Part shown: positions 21,803 to 31,946 of the stretch, in pieces
How the letters are laid out: every line of letters begins with the position of its first letter
Numbering within the stretch: position 1 is the stretch's first letter
Assembly: GCA_932521025.1 (NCBI GenBank)
Contig: OW051471.1
Coordinates: 11,222,001-11,286,000, forward strand
Length of the DNA stretch: 64,000 bases
Origin: Oscheius onirici
Taxonomy: Eukaryota; Nematoda; Chromadorea; Rhabditida; Rhabditidae
Reading direction: 5' to 3'
Notes under the pieces: generated by a model
What the model saw: only the letters and a program-made list of their open reading frames with translations
The model's database searches: none
Told to the model about the DNA's origin: nothing
Program-made: the position numbers and the translations under genes

Positions 21803-21875
21803 AATAAGGAATCGAACCCGAGACTTCAAAATTATAAGAAAAAAACGCTTTACCCACTGCGCCAGTGGGGGCACC
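21803..21875 (-). tRNA. tRNA-like / SINE sequence, opposite orientation
   Basis: On the minus strand, TGGCGCAGTGGGTAAAG (A box) is followed by GGGTTCGATTCC (B box). The B box is an excellent match, but stems are incomplete and no anticodon arm can be drawn with confidence. Confidence 0.45.
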
Positions 21876-22234
21876 GTCGCCGCGCTTGCGCTGAATTTTC
21901 GGCGCCAAATTCAAACGGGGGTAGAGGTAGGCCCGCTTTAAGAATAGTTTGTGTCGGTTAAAAGGGACAGCTTTCCTATTTTCTGCATCTCAAAAGCAGT
22001 TCTACTCTATGTATTTCAGTCGCACGGCCACGTACCAACAAACCAAGACTCTGTTCCACAGAAAACTCCTCGAACATGTAGCGCATACGCAGCTCTTTTT
22101 TGCACATTCTCTCGAGGTAGAAATGAGTAAAAGTTGATGACGAATAATGTTTTTTCAGTCCGACATCGGTACAATACTGTTAAAACATTAGTTCAGGACC
22201 ACATAGGCCAACGCCTCCGGAACAGTTTCGAGCA

Positions 22235-22475
22235 GTTGGGTAAAAGGTCAAAGTGAGCATAACTTTTGAAAAGATGAAGCTAGAAAGGTTTTTCAAAAAA
22301 ATAAATGATGCCTGAACGAAGGCCTATCCCCCTGCACAGAGCTTCCACCATGATTTTTCATTATCCGTTCACAGTGGACCGAAACACTCTCTAAAGGTTG
22401 TGGGTGACCTTTTTTTCATAACTTTTGAAAACGAGCAGGTAAAAAGGTTTTTCAAAAAAATAATTGATGCCAAAA
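22235..22475 (+). repeat. Imperfect direct repeat, two units
   Basis: Blocks at about 22240-22315 and 22402-22475 share CATAACTTTTGAAAA, then AAAGGTTTTTCAAAAAAATA and a GATGCC block. They lie directly before the LINE relic and may be its untranslated part or an older insertion. Confidence 0.5.
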
Positions 22476-22484
22476 CAATGGGCT

Positions 22485-22740
22485 TTAAGGCTTGTATAGT
22501 ACAATCTCGGGGCAATACTGTTTGAAAACCGACCAGGCCAAATTCCTGTTTCTTTTGGCAAGAAATTCTGTAGAACGCATATTGGTTGCAGAGATTAGAT
22601 CAGAAATATAAACAAAAACAAGTACGTCGCAATTGAACTTGATGAGGGCTTCTTCCACTTCTAACTGCCTGGCTGTAGTCGCTAGTGTTCTGGTGTTCAT
22701 GGCTCCAATGGTGAGCAGCGGCTTTGGAGGCATTGAAACC
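22485..22740 (-). pseudogene. LINE endonuclease-domain fragment, inverted relative to its 3' part
   Basis: On the minus strand the frame reads ...IGAMNTRTLATTARQLEVEE and continues with ALIKFNCDVLVFVYIS. This resembles the start of the apurinic-type endonuclease domain of RTE-like LINEs (M-N-x-R-T-L ... L-x-L-x-K-x-D-V-L). It abuts a plus-strand RT C-terminal fragment, so the two pieces of one element type lie head to head. Confidence 0.6.
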
Positions 22741-22744
22741 ATCC

Positions 22745-23280
22745 CGCTAAACCATCACAAGGAGATAGAGCGTAGTATCAGAAGAGGTTGGTTAGCCTGG
22801 AGTCAGCATTCAAAATGGCTCACCGATAATACAATTCCTATGGAAAAAAGACGGCGTCTTTTTAACGCTTGTTTCACTTCGGCAGTCACGTATGGGTGTG
22901 AAACATGGACACTGTCCGAACAGGATAGAGAACAACTCAGAATTGTACAGCGAAAAATGGAACGAAGGATGCTCAGTATTACTAGGTTTCACCGATGGAC
23001 TAATCAAAGGATAAGGGATATTACGAGAATACAGGACTGGACTATAGTGGCTGATAGGCGAAAACTCAACTGGGCTCGGAAGATTACAGCTATGGGAACG
23101 GATAGATGGGCAAGAGCCGTGACTAATTGGATCCCGTACGACAGAAAACGTAGAAGACAACCGTCTTCAAGATGGAGAGACTTCCTCAAGAAATGCGTCG
23201 ATATACCCTGGTGGACTGCTTCAAGTGAACAGTGGAATAGAGTATTGTCCAACATAGATAATTCTACAATTTGGAAATAA
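22745..23280 (+). pseudogene. LINE reverse-transcriptase C-terminal fragment with 3' tail
   Basis: An open frame of about 180 codons reads through AWSQHSKWLTDN, YGCETWTLSEQDREQLRIVQ, RKMERRMLSITRFHRWTNQR, KLNWARKITAMGTDRWARAV and RRRQPSSRWRDFL, ending TIWK then TAA. This is the post-RT region of nematode RTE/CR1-like polyproteins. A (TAA)n tail follows at 23278-23294. No catalytic RT motif is included. The frame is the best preserved of the three relics. Confidence 0.75.
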
Positions 23281-23570
23281 ATAATAATAATAATAAACAA
23301 AAACCATGTTCTCATCACAATTGAAACTCATCCCCTTTCTGTTCCAAAACCGCTATCATTCCATAAGCCAGGATGATTTCTCTCTCACCTTTGCCCCCTA
23401 TCATCGTCTCATTATCATATGAATTCAAATCCGCTTCATAGCCGGCTTTCACGGACTTGCTTTGCGCTAGCTAACACACACTGCATCCCACGACCTGACC
23501 CCGTTATCAGACGAAAACGTGCGCCGGATATAAAAGACTCTTCACAAGTGCGGCAGCGCCCTAATCGACA

Positions 23571-24499
23571 ATGTCTCTTTCTATTCTCACTTTCTTCTTC
23601 TTAATTGGGAGTGCAGCTGCTTGGAACAGACCCAGTAGGTTGTTAACCTTGATCTGGTTCTACTTAGCCTTTTTCAGATCACTGGGGAAATCCTTGCTAT
23701 TTGTGTAAGTGCTTTATTGAGTACACGGACAGAGATGTGGCTCTGCCTATCAGGCCCTACGCTATGGCTTTTGATGGTTACGATAGTTCGGAGGACAGAT
23801 GTTTGGCTACCTGCTTGAGAGATCTAGTGAGTTTTCAGTCAGTCAGTCAGTCAAAATGTTTTTTCTGAGCAAGATGCTCGAAAAAGGTGTGAACGAGAAG
23901 AAAGAATTTTGAGTGGTAAAACACCTGTTTTTCAGTAACATTTTATGGAACTCGAAGAAAGACAAAAATTTACGAAAAAAATAGAACAATTTGGGTCCAC
24001 AGACCAAGAACAAGATCACTAAAAATTGAAAACGAGCTCAACAACAACTGATTTGAATAAGAAGGGGTAAGTAAACAGTAAAATACGTACGTGACGGGGA
24101 ATACCGTAAACCATAAATGGGGGAAAAGGCGGGAATGAAGGAAAATAGAAGGAGGGAACTAAGAGATCGTGACACTGTCAGTCTGTTACCCAATCTTTTT
24201 CAGCAATGCAAAGCTGCCGTCTATGGTATGGTCGGCGGTCGCAAGGTCTTCACTTGCGAGTTCTATGAAGAAATTGATGCCAAGAACTCGCCAATGTACA
24301 CCGCCTTCACGAATATTTATTACAAAAGAGCTTCTTGTCCTCTTTCTCGTGAGTTCGATTCCTCAAACATACGGTAAAACAATCTTCAGACGTCCATCTT
24401 CCTTCCGTGGATATGGTCCAAGCTGATGACTCTTCTTCAAAGAGAAGAACTAAACATCAAAAGTTTATGACCAGAAGCAACCCTTTCTTTGGAAAATAG
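23571..24499 (+). CDS. Small secreted Cys-rich protein, PAN/apple-like
   Basis: Four exons (23571-23634, 23678-23826, 24204-24348, 24390-24499) give 155 residues. A signal peptide (LSILTFFFLIGSAAA) precedes one Cys-rich domain: CYLCKCF, then DRCLATCLRDLQCKAAVYG, VFTCEFYEEID and a last Cys near RASCPLS. The C-x3-C-x-x-x-x-C spacing and the C-x-A-x-x-Y step recall PAN/apple folds. The tail is basic and contains KRR. Secretion is well supported; the ligand is unknown. A (CAGT)n microsatellite lies in the second intron. AATAAA is near 24528. Confidence 0.7.
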
Positions 24500-24705
24500 A
24501 GCAGAGAATTGTTATGTGATCTCATAATAAAGAGTACAAGCCTCAACATTGTTTGTTATCGATTTTTAGAAGAAAAAATGCTGTGAAATGATGTCTGCTG
24601 AATGAACAAGAGATTCGGTTTAAATTTAACGGAATAAAAAGTTTTTGTTCTGTCTACATTCGAAAGCTCACTACAGTTTTTGCGTCCAGAAATTATTATT
24701 TGGAT

Positions 24706-24968
24706 CTAGGCAGCAGAGAGGGGGATGGTGATGGATCCGGCGGGCTGGACTCCCTCGAAGGCCGCCTTGGCGTCAGCAGCATCGGCCGGAACTACGGCAA
24801 AGTGGACGGCGAGCTTGTCTTCCTTGGTGGTGCCTCCAGTCGTACGGGTGATTTCCAGCGGGGTGGCGGCACTGGGTCCGACGAATCCGAAGAAGGGCTT
24901 GATGTGGTACTCGTTGTTGTTAGAAGACTTGGACGGAGCAGGCGGGCGGATCGGCGGTCAGCGACATC
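24706..24968 (-). pseudogene. SSP-type major sperm protein-domain pseudogene with internal deletion
   Basis: From ATG at 24968 the minus strand reads MSLTADPPAC, the typical start of nematode sperm-specific SSP proteins. It then jumps, in a different frame, to SKSSNNNEYHIKPFFGFVGP and on through EITRTTGGTTKEDKLAVHFA to GSITIPLSAA and TAG. Family members are about 108 residues. Roughly 25-30 residues between the start and the KSSNNN block are missing, and the two parts are out of frame (263 bases from ATG through stop). The domain is otherwise excellently conserved. SSP/MSP proteins are cytoskeletal or signalling proteins of nematode sperm. Loss of function looks recent. Confidence 0.85.
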
Positions 24969-25100
24969 TCGTTGGTTTCAGTTTCAGTATTCCAAGAAGT
25001 GGACTGAGCGTAATCTATACCAGTTACACGACATCTAGTCAATACTGGGACAGTTTCATTTAGTTTTTAGTATAGTGTTTTTTTATCAAAGTTTATTGGC

Positions 25101-26300
25101 TTATTTATCACGGAAAAGTCTATCACGTGAAAATGGTCCTAGCGTATTCAGATCGAGAACAGTTACGTAGATGTAGAAATGTGTTGTAGAAATATTCAAC
25201 TGTTTTCCATCCGTGTCTCTTTTGATCTCAAAGTTGATAGTTTTGTAACCAAGTTGTTCAGCTCTTTCATCCTCAACCGTCATTGGAGAATCCTTGTAAA
25301 TTTGTGCCAATTTGTCCACAAAATCGTGGTAATCACTGAATCTGCCGCCGTCGAAAGCATGCCGTAGAATTAGTGCATAAATTTCGCGTTTGCCATCAAC
25401 CCATTCCTGAAAAAAAGCTTTTTACTTTTTAAAAAAAAAGAAGCTTTTTACAAAAAAGATTTACTAAATCAAAGTTTCCAGCGACTGTCAACTTTGAAAA
25501 AAAAAAAAAAAAAAAAAACTTTGATAAGACAAACCTGAATTACGCGAAGCATAATGTCGAGCGACGGTAAGATTCGATCAACGTCGATTACTTGTACAAG
25601 TTGTTTAGCTCTTATTCTCTCTGCCACAAAGTCGCAGCTGGGTGCTAGAAATTCGACAGCTCTGTAAGCTGAAATGGAGCATTTTTAGCTGTAAACAAAC
25701 GGCAAACCATAACTATCCAGATAATCGTAATGCCACGGCTCCAGAGGAAAGTACGTTTGCAGAAATCCACCGTTTTCGCTGAAGAATGGCATAGTATCAA
25801 ACTTAACTTCGCGATTAAGTAGTTCCAGACCGGTCAACTGCGAAACCAACTCATTTTCAATGTCGGGCTGTAGAAACACCTGGACGTCCTGAAAAAACCT
25901 TTTTTTGTAGGCAACGCCACCGAATAGTAAAAATGAAAAAAGATAGGACCAACCACTTTGACTGCTAAAAGTTTATGCTCGTGATAAATTCTTCGCAGAG
26001 CTAAAGCCACCGATTCGGACAGGGATGATGTGTTGACTTCAGACTAGTCGTCGTTGCATTGAGATGATCCTAAATCAGAACTTGTCCTCAAAAAAATGAG
26101 AACTGTGTTACTTGTTTCAAAAAACTGACGCGATAGGACGTTGTCGGCTTCAAAATAGAACTTACTCCCCGTACAGACGTAATATTCTCCACTGCGAGCA
26201 TATAAAGTCTTCCTTACGCCCAAATAGCAGCAGAATATCTGAAGAAATAAGGATAACTAGTAATAGAGCTGGCATCCTTGTTAGGTCACATGTTTAGAGT
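25101..26300 (-). CDS. Unrecognised protein (several exons, start uncertain)
   Basis: Clear minus-strand coding exons end at TAA 25101. The last runs from about 25408 (EWVDGKREIYALILRHAFDG to IYVTVLDLNTLG); earlier ones cover about 25534-25670 (AYRAVEFLAPSCDFVAERIR), 25708-25890 (DVQVFLQPDIENELVSQLTG) and about 25960-26046. A further exon may lie at 26170-26256. Acceptors are good TTTTCAG types. The mixed alpha/beta pattern and W-(x)-x-G-x-R-x-x-Y-x-L block loosely recall nematode F-box-associated domains, but I could not identify an F-box. The function is not proposed. Confidence 0.45.
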
Positions 26301-26936
26301 GCCAACTGCGTCAAGTGTTCATATTTCTCGTTTTTAGCTAATTTCCCAGAAGCGCATAAGAAGCAATAATCAAATCAAACATACCTCTGATTGCAGCTGA
26401 TACGGAAAAGTCTCAAAAACATCGTATGGTACCATGATATTTTCTTTCTTCTGAATAGAAATCTTGAAAAGATAGGTAAAATGGACAAACTAGAATCTTG
26501 AAAAGGAGCCGTCTCCCGAGATATTTTCCGCTTTCATTGTTCGCCTTCGGCTCCCAGTCATCCACTCTACGTGTCAGTGGCAAAAAAAATCCTGAATAAA
26601 GTTGCAACAAAGGAAATACTCGAATTATTTTTATCGATGATGACAAAGCTCGAAAAATCGTTTGGCTATGTGAAAATGGGGAAAGCAAAGCACCTGACTG
26701 TTCGCTTGAAAGCGCAACTCTATAAGCAACAAGCGTTATCGATTTGATCACTCAACCACTTCCTAGCCCTTTAGACATGACCTTTTTCTGTTAGAGTTTG
26801 GGTCCATTTGGCCGGTTGCAGGTGCGGAAGGGAATTATCGGGCGATGGTCAATCTGAAAAAACTCAACTTTGTCCCTCTCATTTGACTGTTTAATATAAC
26901 TTTTCTGTTCGGAACATTTTAAGTTTTGCAAAAAAT

Positions 26937-27206
26937 AGTGAAGTTTAGCTCAGCGATGCAGAATTCGAGGGAAAGAAAAGAAAATTCTTGGCCGAACTGG
27001 AAGATGTCAAAGACCCTTACGAAAGATCTCAATTACAACTTGTTCTTGACAAACGTGCCAAAATTTCTTTGCTTCTTCCGGAGCCTGTCAGCTTGCATAC
27101 AATGGACAGCCAGGACAGTTTCGCCATTTTCTCGAAGGCAGGCTACCTGAATTTCACTAATCAAACCAATTTTAGATGCATCCAAGAGCTTTCGGCAGAT
27201 CCATGA
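26937..27206 (+). CDS. Unrecognised coding fragment
   Basis: After a TTTAG acceptor near 26947 a frame reads DAEFEGKKRKFLAELEDVKD and KISLLLPEPVSLHTMDSQDS, staying open to TGA at 27204-27206. The helix-like charged stretch and codon use look genuine. No start codon or upstream exon was found, so it may be a middle or last exon, or a relic. Confidence 0.35.
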
Positions 27207-27829
27207 GGCTAAACAAAAAGATTAACGATCTTCTCAACAAATTTTGACCAAGTTTCGGAACTATAAACTTTTCGAGGAAGCTTTTCGCTTGCCGCGAAAG
27301 TATACTCGCAGCAGAAAATGAACTATTTTTCACTCTTATTCGATCCCAAAACATTGTGCAGTACTTTACAGCGTGTTACGTAAAACGGCTGTATGCAAGA
27401 AGTAACCGCTGTTGTTTACACGGACTTTATACTGCAGACGTCATAAAACTCTTATCGTGCCATGTAATCAGTGTCACTTGCCTGTGAAGCTGCTAGCTGA
27501 GCGTTTATCAAGTCTCTTGCCTGAGAAGCTGAGCTTTACTGGCAACATTTCTTGTCGTTTCGTGTAGTATTATTCTATCCATAACCTCAGCTTCAATTCT
27601 TATCCCTCGCATTTAACATTTTTTTTCAGACTTACATTCTCAAATACTTCATTCTGCATCTCAGTTAAAATCGTTCACACGCCAATGGACGACATTAAGA
27701 ATATAGATAGAAGCTAGTTATTCTTACTATGCTTTATATTCAAGTTCGTAGAATTATCTATGTTGGATAGAAGCTAGTACAAGTAGGCTACTTCTAAATA
27801 AAGTTTTATCTTCGTAAATTTTTCCAGAT

Positions 27830-28617
27830 ACTCTGCAAAGATTGCATCAACGGGATGGAAAAACATTCCGTGAACTGCTTGATCAAATGAAATGGCCGTT
27901 CATGACTCTTGATATCGATTAGACACTGTTCATGAGCTGCCGACAAACTGGCTGAAATGTCCGAAGTTAAGCCGTGGATGCTGGGCACATCCGTTCGTTG
28001 CCCGGAAGGTGTGTACTTAGACGAAGCCGTTCTCATGGTTTGCACTTTATGCAAAAAAGCGGTGAAAAAATGCTGTTTCAGAAGCCGAAATCGATCCATG
28101 TATGTCGCCCTAACCTCTCACAATCAGAGCTGGAGAAGGTTTTCACAATTTTCGAGCAAGTTCATTTATATGGAATGTCTGACGGTGACGTGTCACATAT
28201 TTTGCTCTTCATTCAGGTTACCAAGAAATATTTTTTTCTAATTAATTAATGTTTAAGAAATGGCAGTTAGGAGACTGGAACTACAAGATAGCCGCGTTTA
28301 GAGGAGAGTTTTGGATGCCTGCATAAAAAGTTGTCGATCCACTACTGAAATCATTACCACTTTCCTACCACTGTTCCACTTACGGCACCGTGCATATTCT
28401 TGTTCCCAACCCCGAGAATATATTTCTTTGCGTCATTGGGACTAAGGATAATTCTATTCTGTATAAAACTCCAAATGTTCACACTTTGAACGATCTGATT
28501 CCCACCCCACAGGACAATCGTCCACTGGACTTTTCAGGTTACCGAAAAGATCCCGATGCCCCTCTTGATCCCCAGGCCTATTTCGACAGGTTGAAAGCTG
28601 TTTACTCTCTGTAGGTG
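27830..28617 (+). pseudogene. Unrecognised gene with an in-frame stop
   Basis: Coding-like blocks lie at 27830-27919 (TLQRLHQRDGKTFRELLDQM), about 27965-28010, 28080-28215 (KSIHVCRPNLSQSELEKVFT) and 28257-28617. The last block reads KWQLGDWNYKIAAFRGEFWM, then P-A and TAA, yet continues in the same frame as KVVDPLLKSLPLSYHCSTYG to DPQAYFDRLKAVYSL and TAG at 28615-28617. Splicing cannot easily avoid the TAA near 28324. Either this is a pseudogene or the first part belongs to another transcript. AATAAA is near 28642. I do not recognise the family. Confidence 0.4.
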
Positions 28618-29195
28618 TTGTGACCATGCTCTTCTTGCCAATAAACAATGTGTGAACTTTCTTGTGTGCTTTTTTTCACAGCCTGTGCGGTAAATACTTA
28701 AGTTTCAAACAAGGTTTATTATTCGAGACACAGAGCGAAATATTTGTGATGAAAACAAGAGTTGGAAGATCACAGCAAAAACGGAGCAGCCACTCTACAG
28801 CACACGGCGTTTTACCGCCATGCAAAAAGCGTCTTATCTTTTTGTCGCGCCATTTTTGGACGTGCAAGGCGGGAATTCAAAATATAAATGTTCTTTCGTC
28901 TGTTTTTTTCACTAAATTTTCTCATTTTTCAGCATTTTTCTTACTGTTTTTCTCAAGAAGCACGCTAACAGTCCCCTATGAGAGCTTAACTACAAAAAAA
29001 GTGATAATGAACGGGCGGGAGCATGAAATAGCAGGAACGAATTAAAAGCAACACAGGGAAAAGTAGACCAGCCTGACAACATAATCTGTATGTGGCTCTG
29101 TGTCTCTGTACCACTCTCTAACAATCAGTTTCCATTCCAGACAGTATACCCTATCTGTTTTCTGTAAACAGCCAGGTCTCATATTTCCTCTCATC
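28618..29195. other. Intergenic, no gene seen
   Basis: AT-rich sequence between the broken gene and the LDLa gene. Short frames lack splice signals and family features. Confidence 0.45.
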
Positions 29196-29493
29196 ATGCT
29201 TTGTCTGGCTCTCCTATTCCCCCTTTTTGCAACGTTTTCGGCAGAAGAGGACAGACAATACTTTGCGGAGTAAGAACCCGAAATACCTAACACTCTGGTT
29301 CAGCTGTAAGCCTCTGACTCATATCCGCTGCAAAGATGGCTTGACATGCATTCACAAGAGATGGATGTGTGACGGTAGAATCGATTGTCCGGATCACTCG
29401 GACGAACTGGACCACGTTTGTGGAAAACGAGGGTTATCAGGAGAGAAGGTCAGTTCTTTATTCCTGCACCAATTGAAAGAGTCAAAAAAGTGA
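29196..29493 (+). CDS. Small secreted protein with one LDL-receptor class A domain
   Basis: Two exons (29196-29269 and 29304-29493) give 87 residues. A signal peptide (MLCLALLFPLFATFSA) is followed by one LDLa module with six Cys: IRCKDGLTCIHKRWMCDGRI, then DCPDHSDELDHVC, containing the calcium-binding D-x-x-x-D-x-S-D-E acidic cluster. LDLa modules bind ligands in a calcium-dependent way. If the second exon is not spliced further, its stop lies inside the last exon of the minus-strand receptor gene, a 44-bp tail-to-tail overlap. A GTCAGT donor at 29449 could instead lead to a further exon. Confidence 0.7.
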
Positions 29494-31946
29494 CCAGGAA
29501 CATGGCTCCGTAGAGACCCATACACATTCGGTCGAGTACTTTGGCCATGATGCGGAAGTCTGATTCGGTTCTTTTGTCAGTACAGTCGGCTTTGAGCTTC
29601 TCCTGAATGAAAATATATGGGATTAAGAAAACTGACATCGAAGATTTTGAGAATTCCGATTATTTTCTGGACATCGTTCTCAAGACGACTGTAGATGACA
29701 CTGTCGTCAAAGGAGAGACTCAAACGGGGTGACAGAGCGGCTGCTAAAAATATTGGTCCTGGTAGAGAGAAGGGGTTGAACTAACCCATCTCCTTGATCC
29801 GTTCAACCTGTCCCAAAGCTTCTGTCCTCTCCTCTTGGTTCTCTTCCTCTGACTCTTCTGGTTGAATCGGTAGGAAGACCAGTGGAGGAAGTATCTCCAG
29901 AAAGATCTTTCTGGTCTAAAGAATTTCTACAACACAATATATACTTAAATACCCACGAACGGAGCGAGTTTCCTCAAGTTGGCAGCCCGAAAATGTACAT
30001 TCATGATGAGTACTGTAGCTACAGTTGAAGCTCCCATTAGACAAAGCGAGGCTGAGAAGAATTGACTGAGGACGGGGATGGAGTCAGAAGTGGGAGGAGT
30101 CGACTTGGCAGTCTGGGTCAGGAAGACCAGCGTGGCTAGTACGTTGGTGGTTTCTGGAAATGAGAGAATGACATGACGAGACAAAAACATACGAATTATC
30201 ATTGAATTCTACGTGAAAAAGAAGGAGTCCAAACTGCTCGAAAATTTGACCGAAATAGGCATTTTGGGCAGTTCTTCTCGAACCGTGACGATTTTCCAAA
30301 ATCCAAGCTTTTTCGGTGCAACTTATATTTTCTAGGGTTAATTTTTCACGTAGACTTCAATGAACGCACTTACAAGGAACAAAAATGATGGGAAAAGATA
30401 AAAAACGGAACATTTGCAGCCGCAGTATTACCAACATACGTAATGTAACTTTCTCTCCGCCTCCTGTAGGCATCATGAACTGGAGAATGTTACTCATGGA
30501 GATCAGAACAGCCGGAATGATCCAACTGACAACGTAGTAGAAACTCTTCCTCTTCATGTGAAGATGAAAGAAGAGCTGGATGTAGTGGTCACCTTCGAAC
30601 TCTTCCTCTGTTCTGTTTCCGGGAGTAGCTGGACTCGTTGGTCTTTAGAAAAAGAGACTTCCTACCTAGAATTCGAAACTCTTCACTCTCTACGTAATAA
30701 CTCATGTCGATCATATTGTTATTACCAATGCCATCAGCATCGATAGTCAGATTCAATCTGGACCCGGAATATGTCCAAGATCCGTACTTGAGGAAGCAGA
30801 GCTGTTCATCGAAGGGAAACCAGGTCATTTTAAGGTCGCATGACACTTTGACTATCCCCGGAGGAGCCACGATAACCTTTCCGGTGTAGCTGATGACGGA
30901 TTGAACTGGGTAGTTGGCATCGAACTTGTCCGCACTGAAAGATTATGGATAGTAAGATCATGCTTCCTAGATAATTTGTCTTGTTGCTTTCCCTCATGGG
31001 AAAGCTGTTCCAAAATTTCTTTCAACCTCTACATTTGCAGGGTCGGAAGCATTGTAATACCTCAAACTTGGGTAATTAAACCGACGATTCTGTCCGCAGC
31101 AGAAAGATAAAGGGTGCTGGAAGACGCGACGGTATGGCAGAGGCCAGAAGACTTTGGGGCAGAGACGCAGAGACATAATTGGACCTCAGCCAAAATGTGT
31201 TTGAGGGGAAAAATGGGACAAACACCATAAAGTTTCTTGGTAAAATGTTCATTTCCATGATCTTGTTGTTTAGAAGAGCCTCCAGAAGAATGAAATTTAT
31301 CTAACAAAATCTATTTCCCGCTTAAAACTTACTTGAAAGCTGCCTGGCAGTCAGCCACTTCCTCTCCGTCTCTGACCAAAAGATCACAGGCCTTTCCCAT
31401 ACCTTCGCGTCCTCCAGTCCTGCTTATGTCTCGGCAGCTGTCCAAATCGTTGGTTTAATTACCCAAGTTTGAGGTATTACAATGCTTCCGACCCTGCTAA
31501 TGTAGAGGTTGAAAGAAATTTTGGAACAGCTTTCCCATGAGGGAAAGCAACAAGATTTGTGAATTTTAGCCTCACCTGTTAAACAACAGAATATCCGGCT
31601 TCCAGATAAACTTTTGAGGGAGTTCAATACTCGTGACGTTACCGTACTCCTTCGGTTCCCACTTCAGTTTATAGTCGATCCAAGAGACCTGTGTCCACAC
31701 GATCAGAGTAACAATTTGGTTCCGCTCATCCTAAATTACTTACTCTTATTCTCTAGACAGAAAACTCACGACATCGACTATTTGTTGCAGGAGAACTCTC
31801 AACTTTACCGGGATAGCTTCAGAATGATTCCGAACAGGTCTCTCAATAGTATCGTACTTTTCTTTCAAATCTTGAATCAGACGGTATTCTTGTGCCGATT
31901 GAAGACTGTAGGGAAGGTAGAGGAGAAAGACAAGGGGGTAGAACAT
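29450..31946 (-). CDS. Cys-loop ligand-gated ion channel, nicotinic-receptor-like subunit
   Basis: Eight exons from 31946 to 29450 give 458 residues. A signal peptide (MFYPLVFLLYLPYSLQS) precedes the extracellular domain with WIDYKLKWEPKEYGNV and FIWKPDILLFNSADKFDANY. The Cys-loop is C-DLKMTWFPFDEQL-C with exactly 13 residues between cysteines. M1 is FYYVVSWIIPAVLIS, followed by GEKVTL before M2 (a cation-channel-type Glu), then M2 and M3. The intracellular loop is acidic, and M4 ends ...LTLSIGAGIKN. This is the nicotinic acetylcholine receptor branch. The vicinal Cys pair of alpha-type loop C is absent, so it would be a non-alpha or orphan subunit. The intron 30935-31575 carries two R1 repeats in opposite orientation. 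Confidence 0.88.
30971..31290 (+). repeat. Dispersed repeat R1, copy a
   Basis: Contains TTCCAAAATTTCTTTCAACC, the core CAAACTTGGGTAATTAAACC, and a GGCAGAGGCCAGAAGACT block. Six other copies of this family occur in the window. It lies within a Cys-loop receptor intron. Confidence 0.75.
31436..31556 (-). repeat. Dispersed repeat R1, copy b (inverted, partial)
   Basis: This is the reverse complement of the first 120 bases of R1, including the GGTTTAATTACCCAAGTTTG core. With copy a it forms a widely spaced inverted repeat in the same intron, able to fold the intron RNA. Confidence 0.75.

Noticed and set aside
23836-23856. (CAGT)n array at an intron start as a regulatory repeat
   Set aside because: Only about five units; an ordinary microsatellite.
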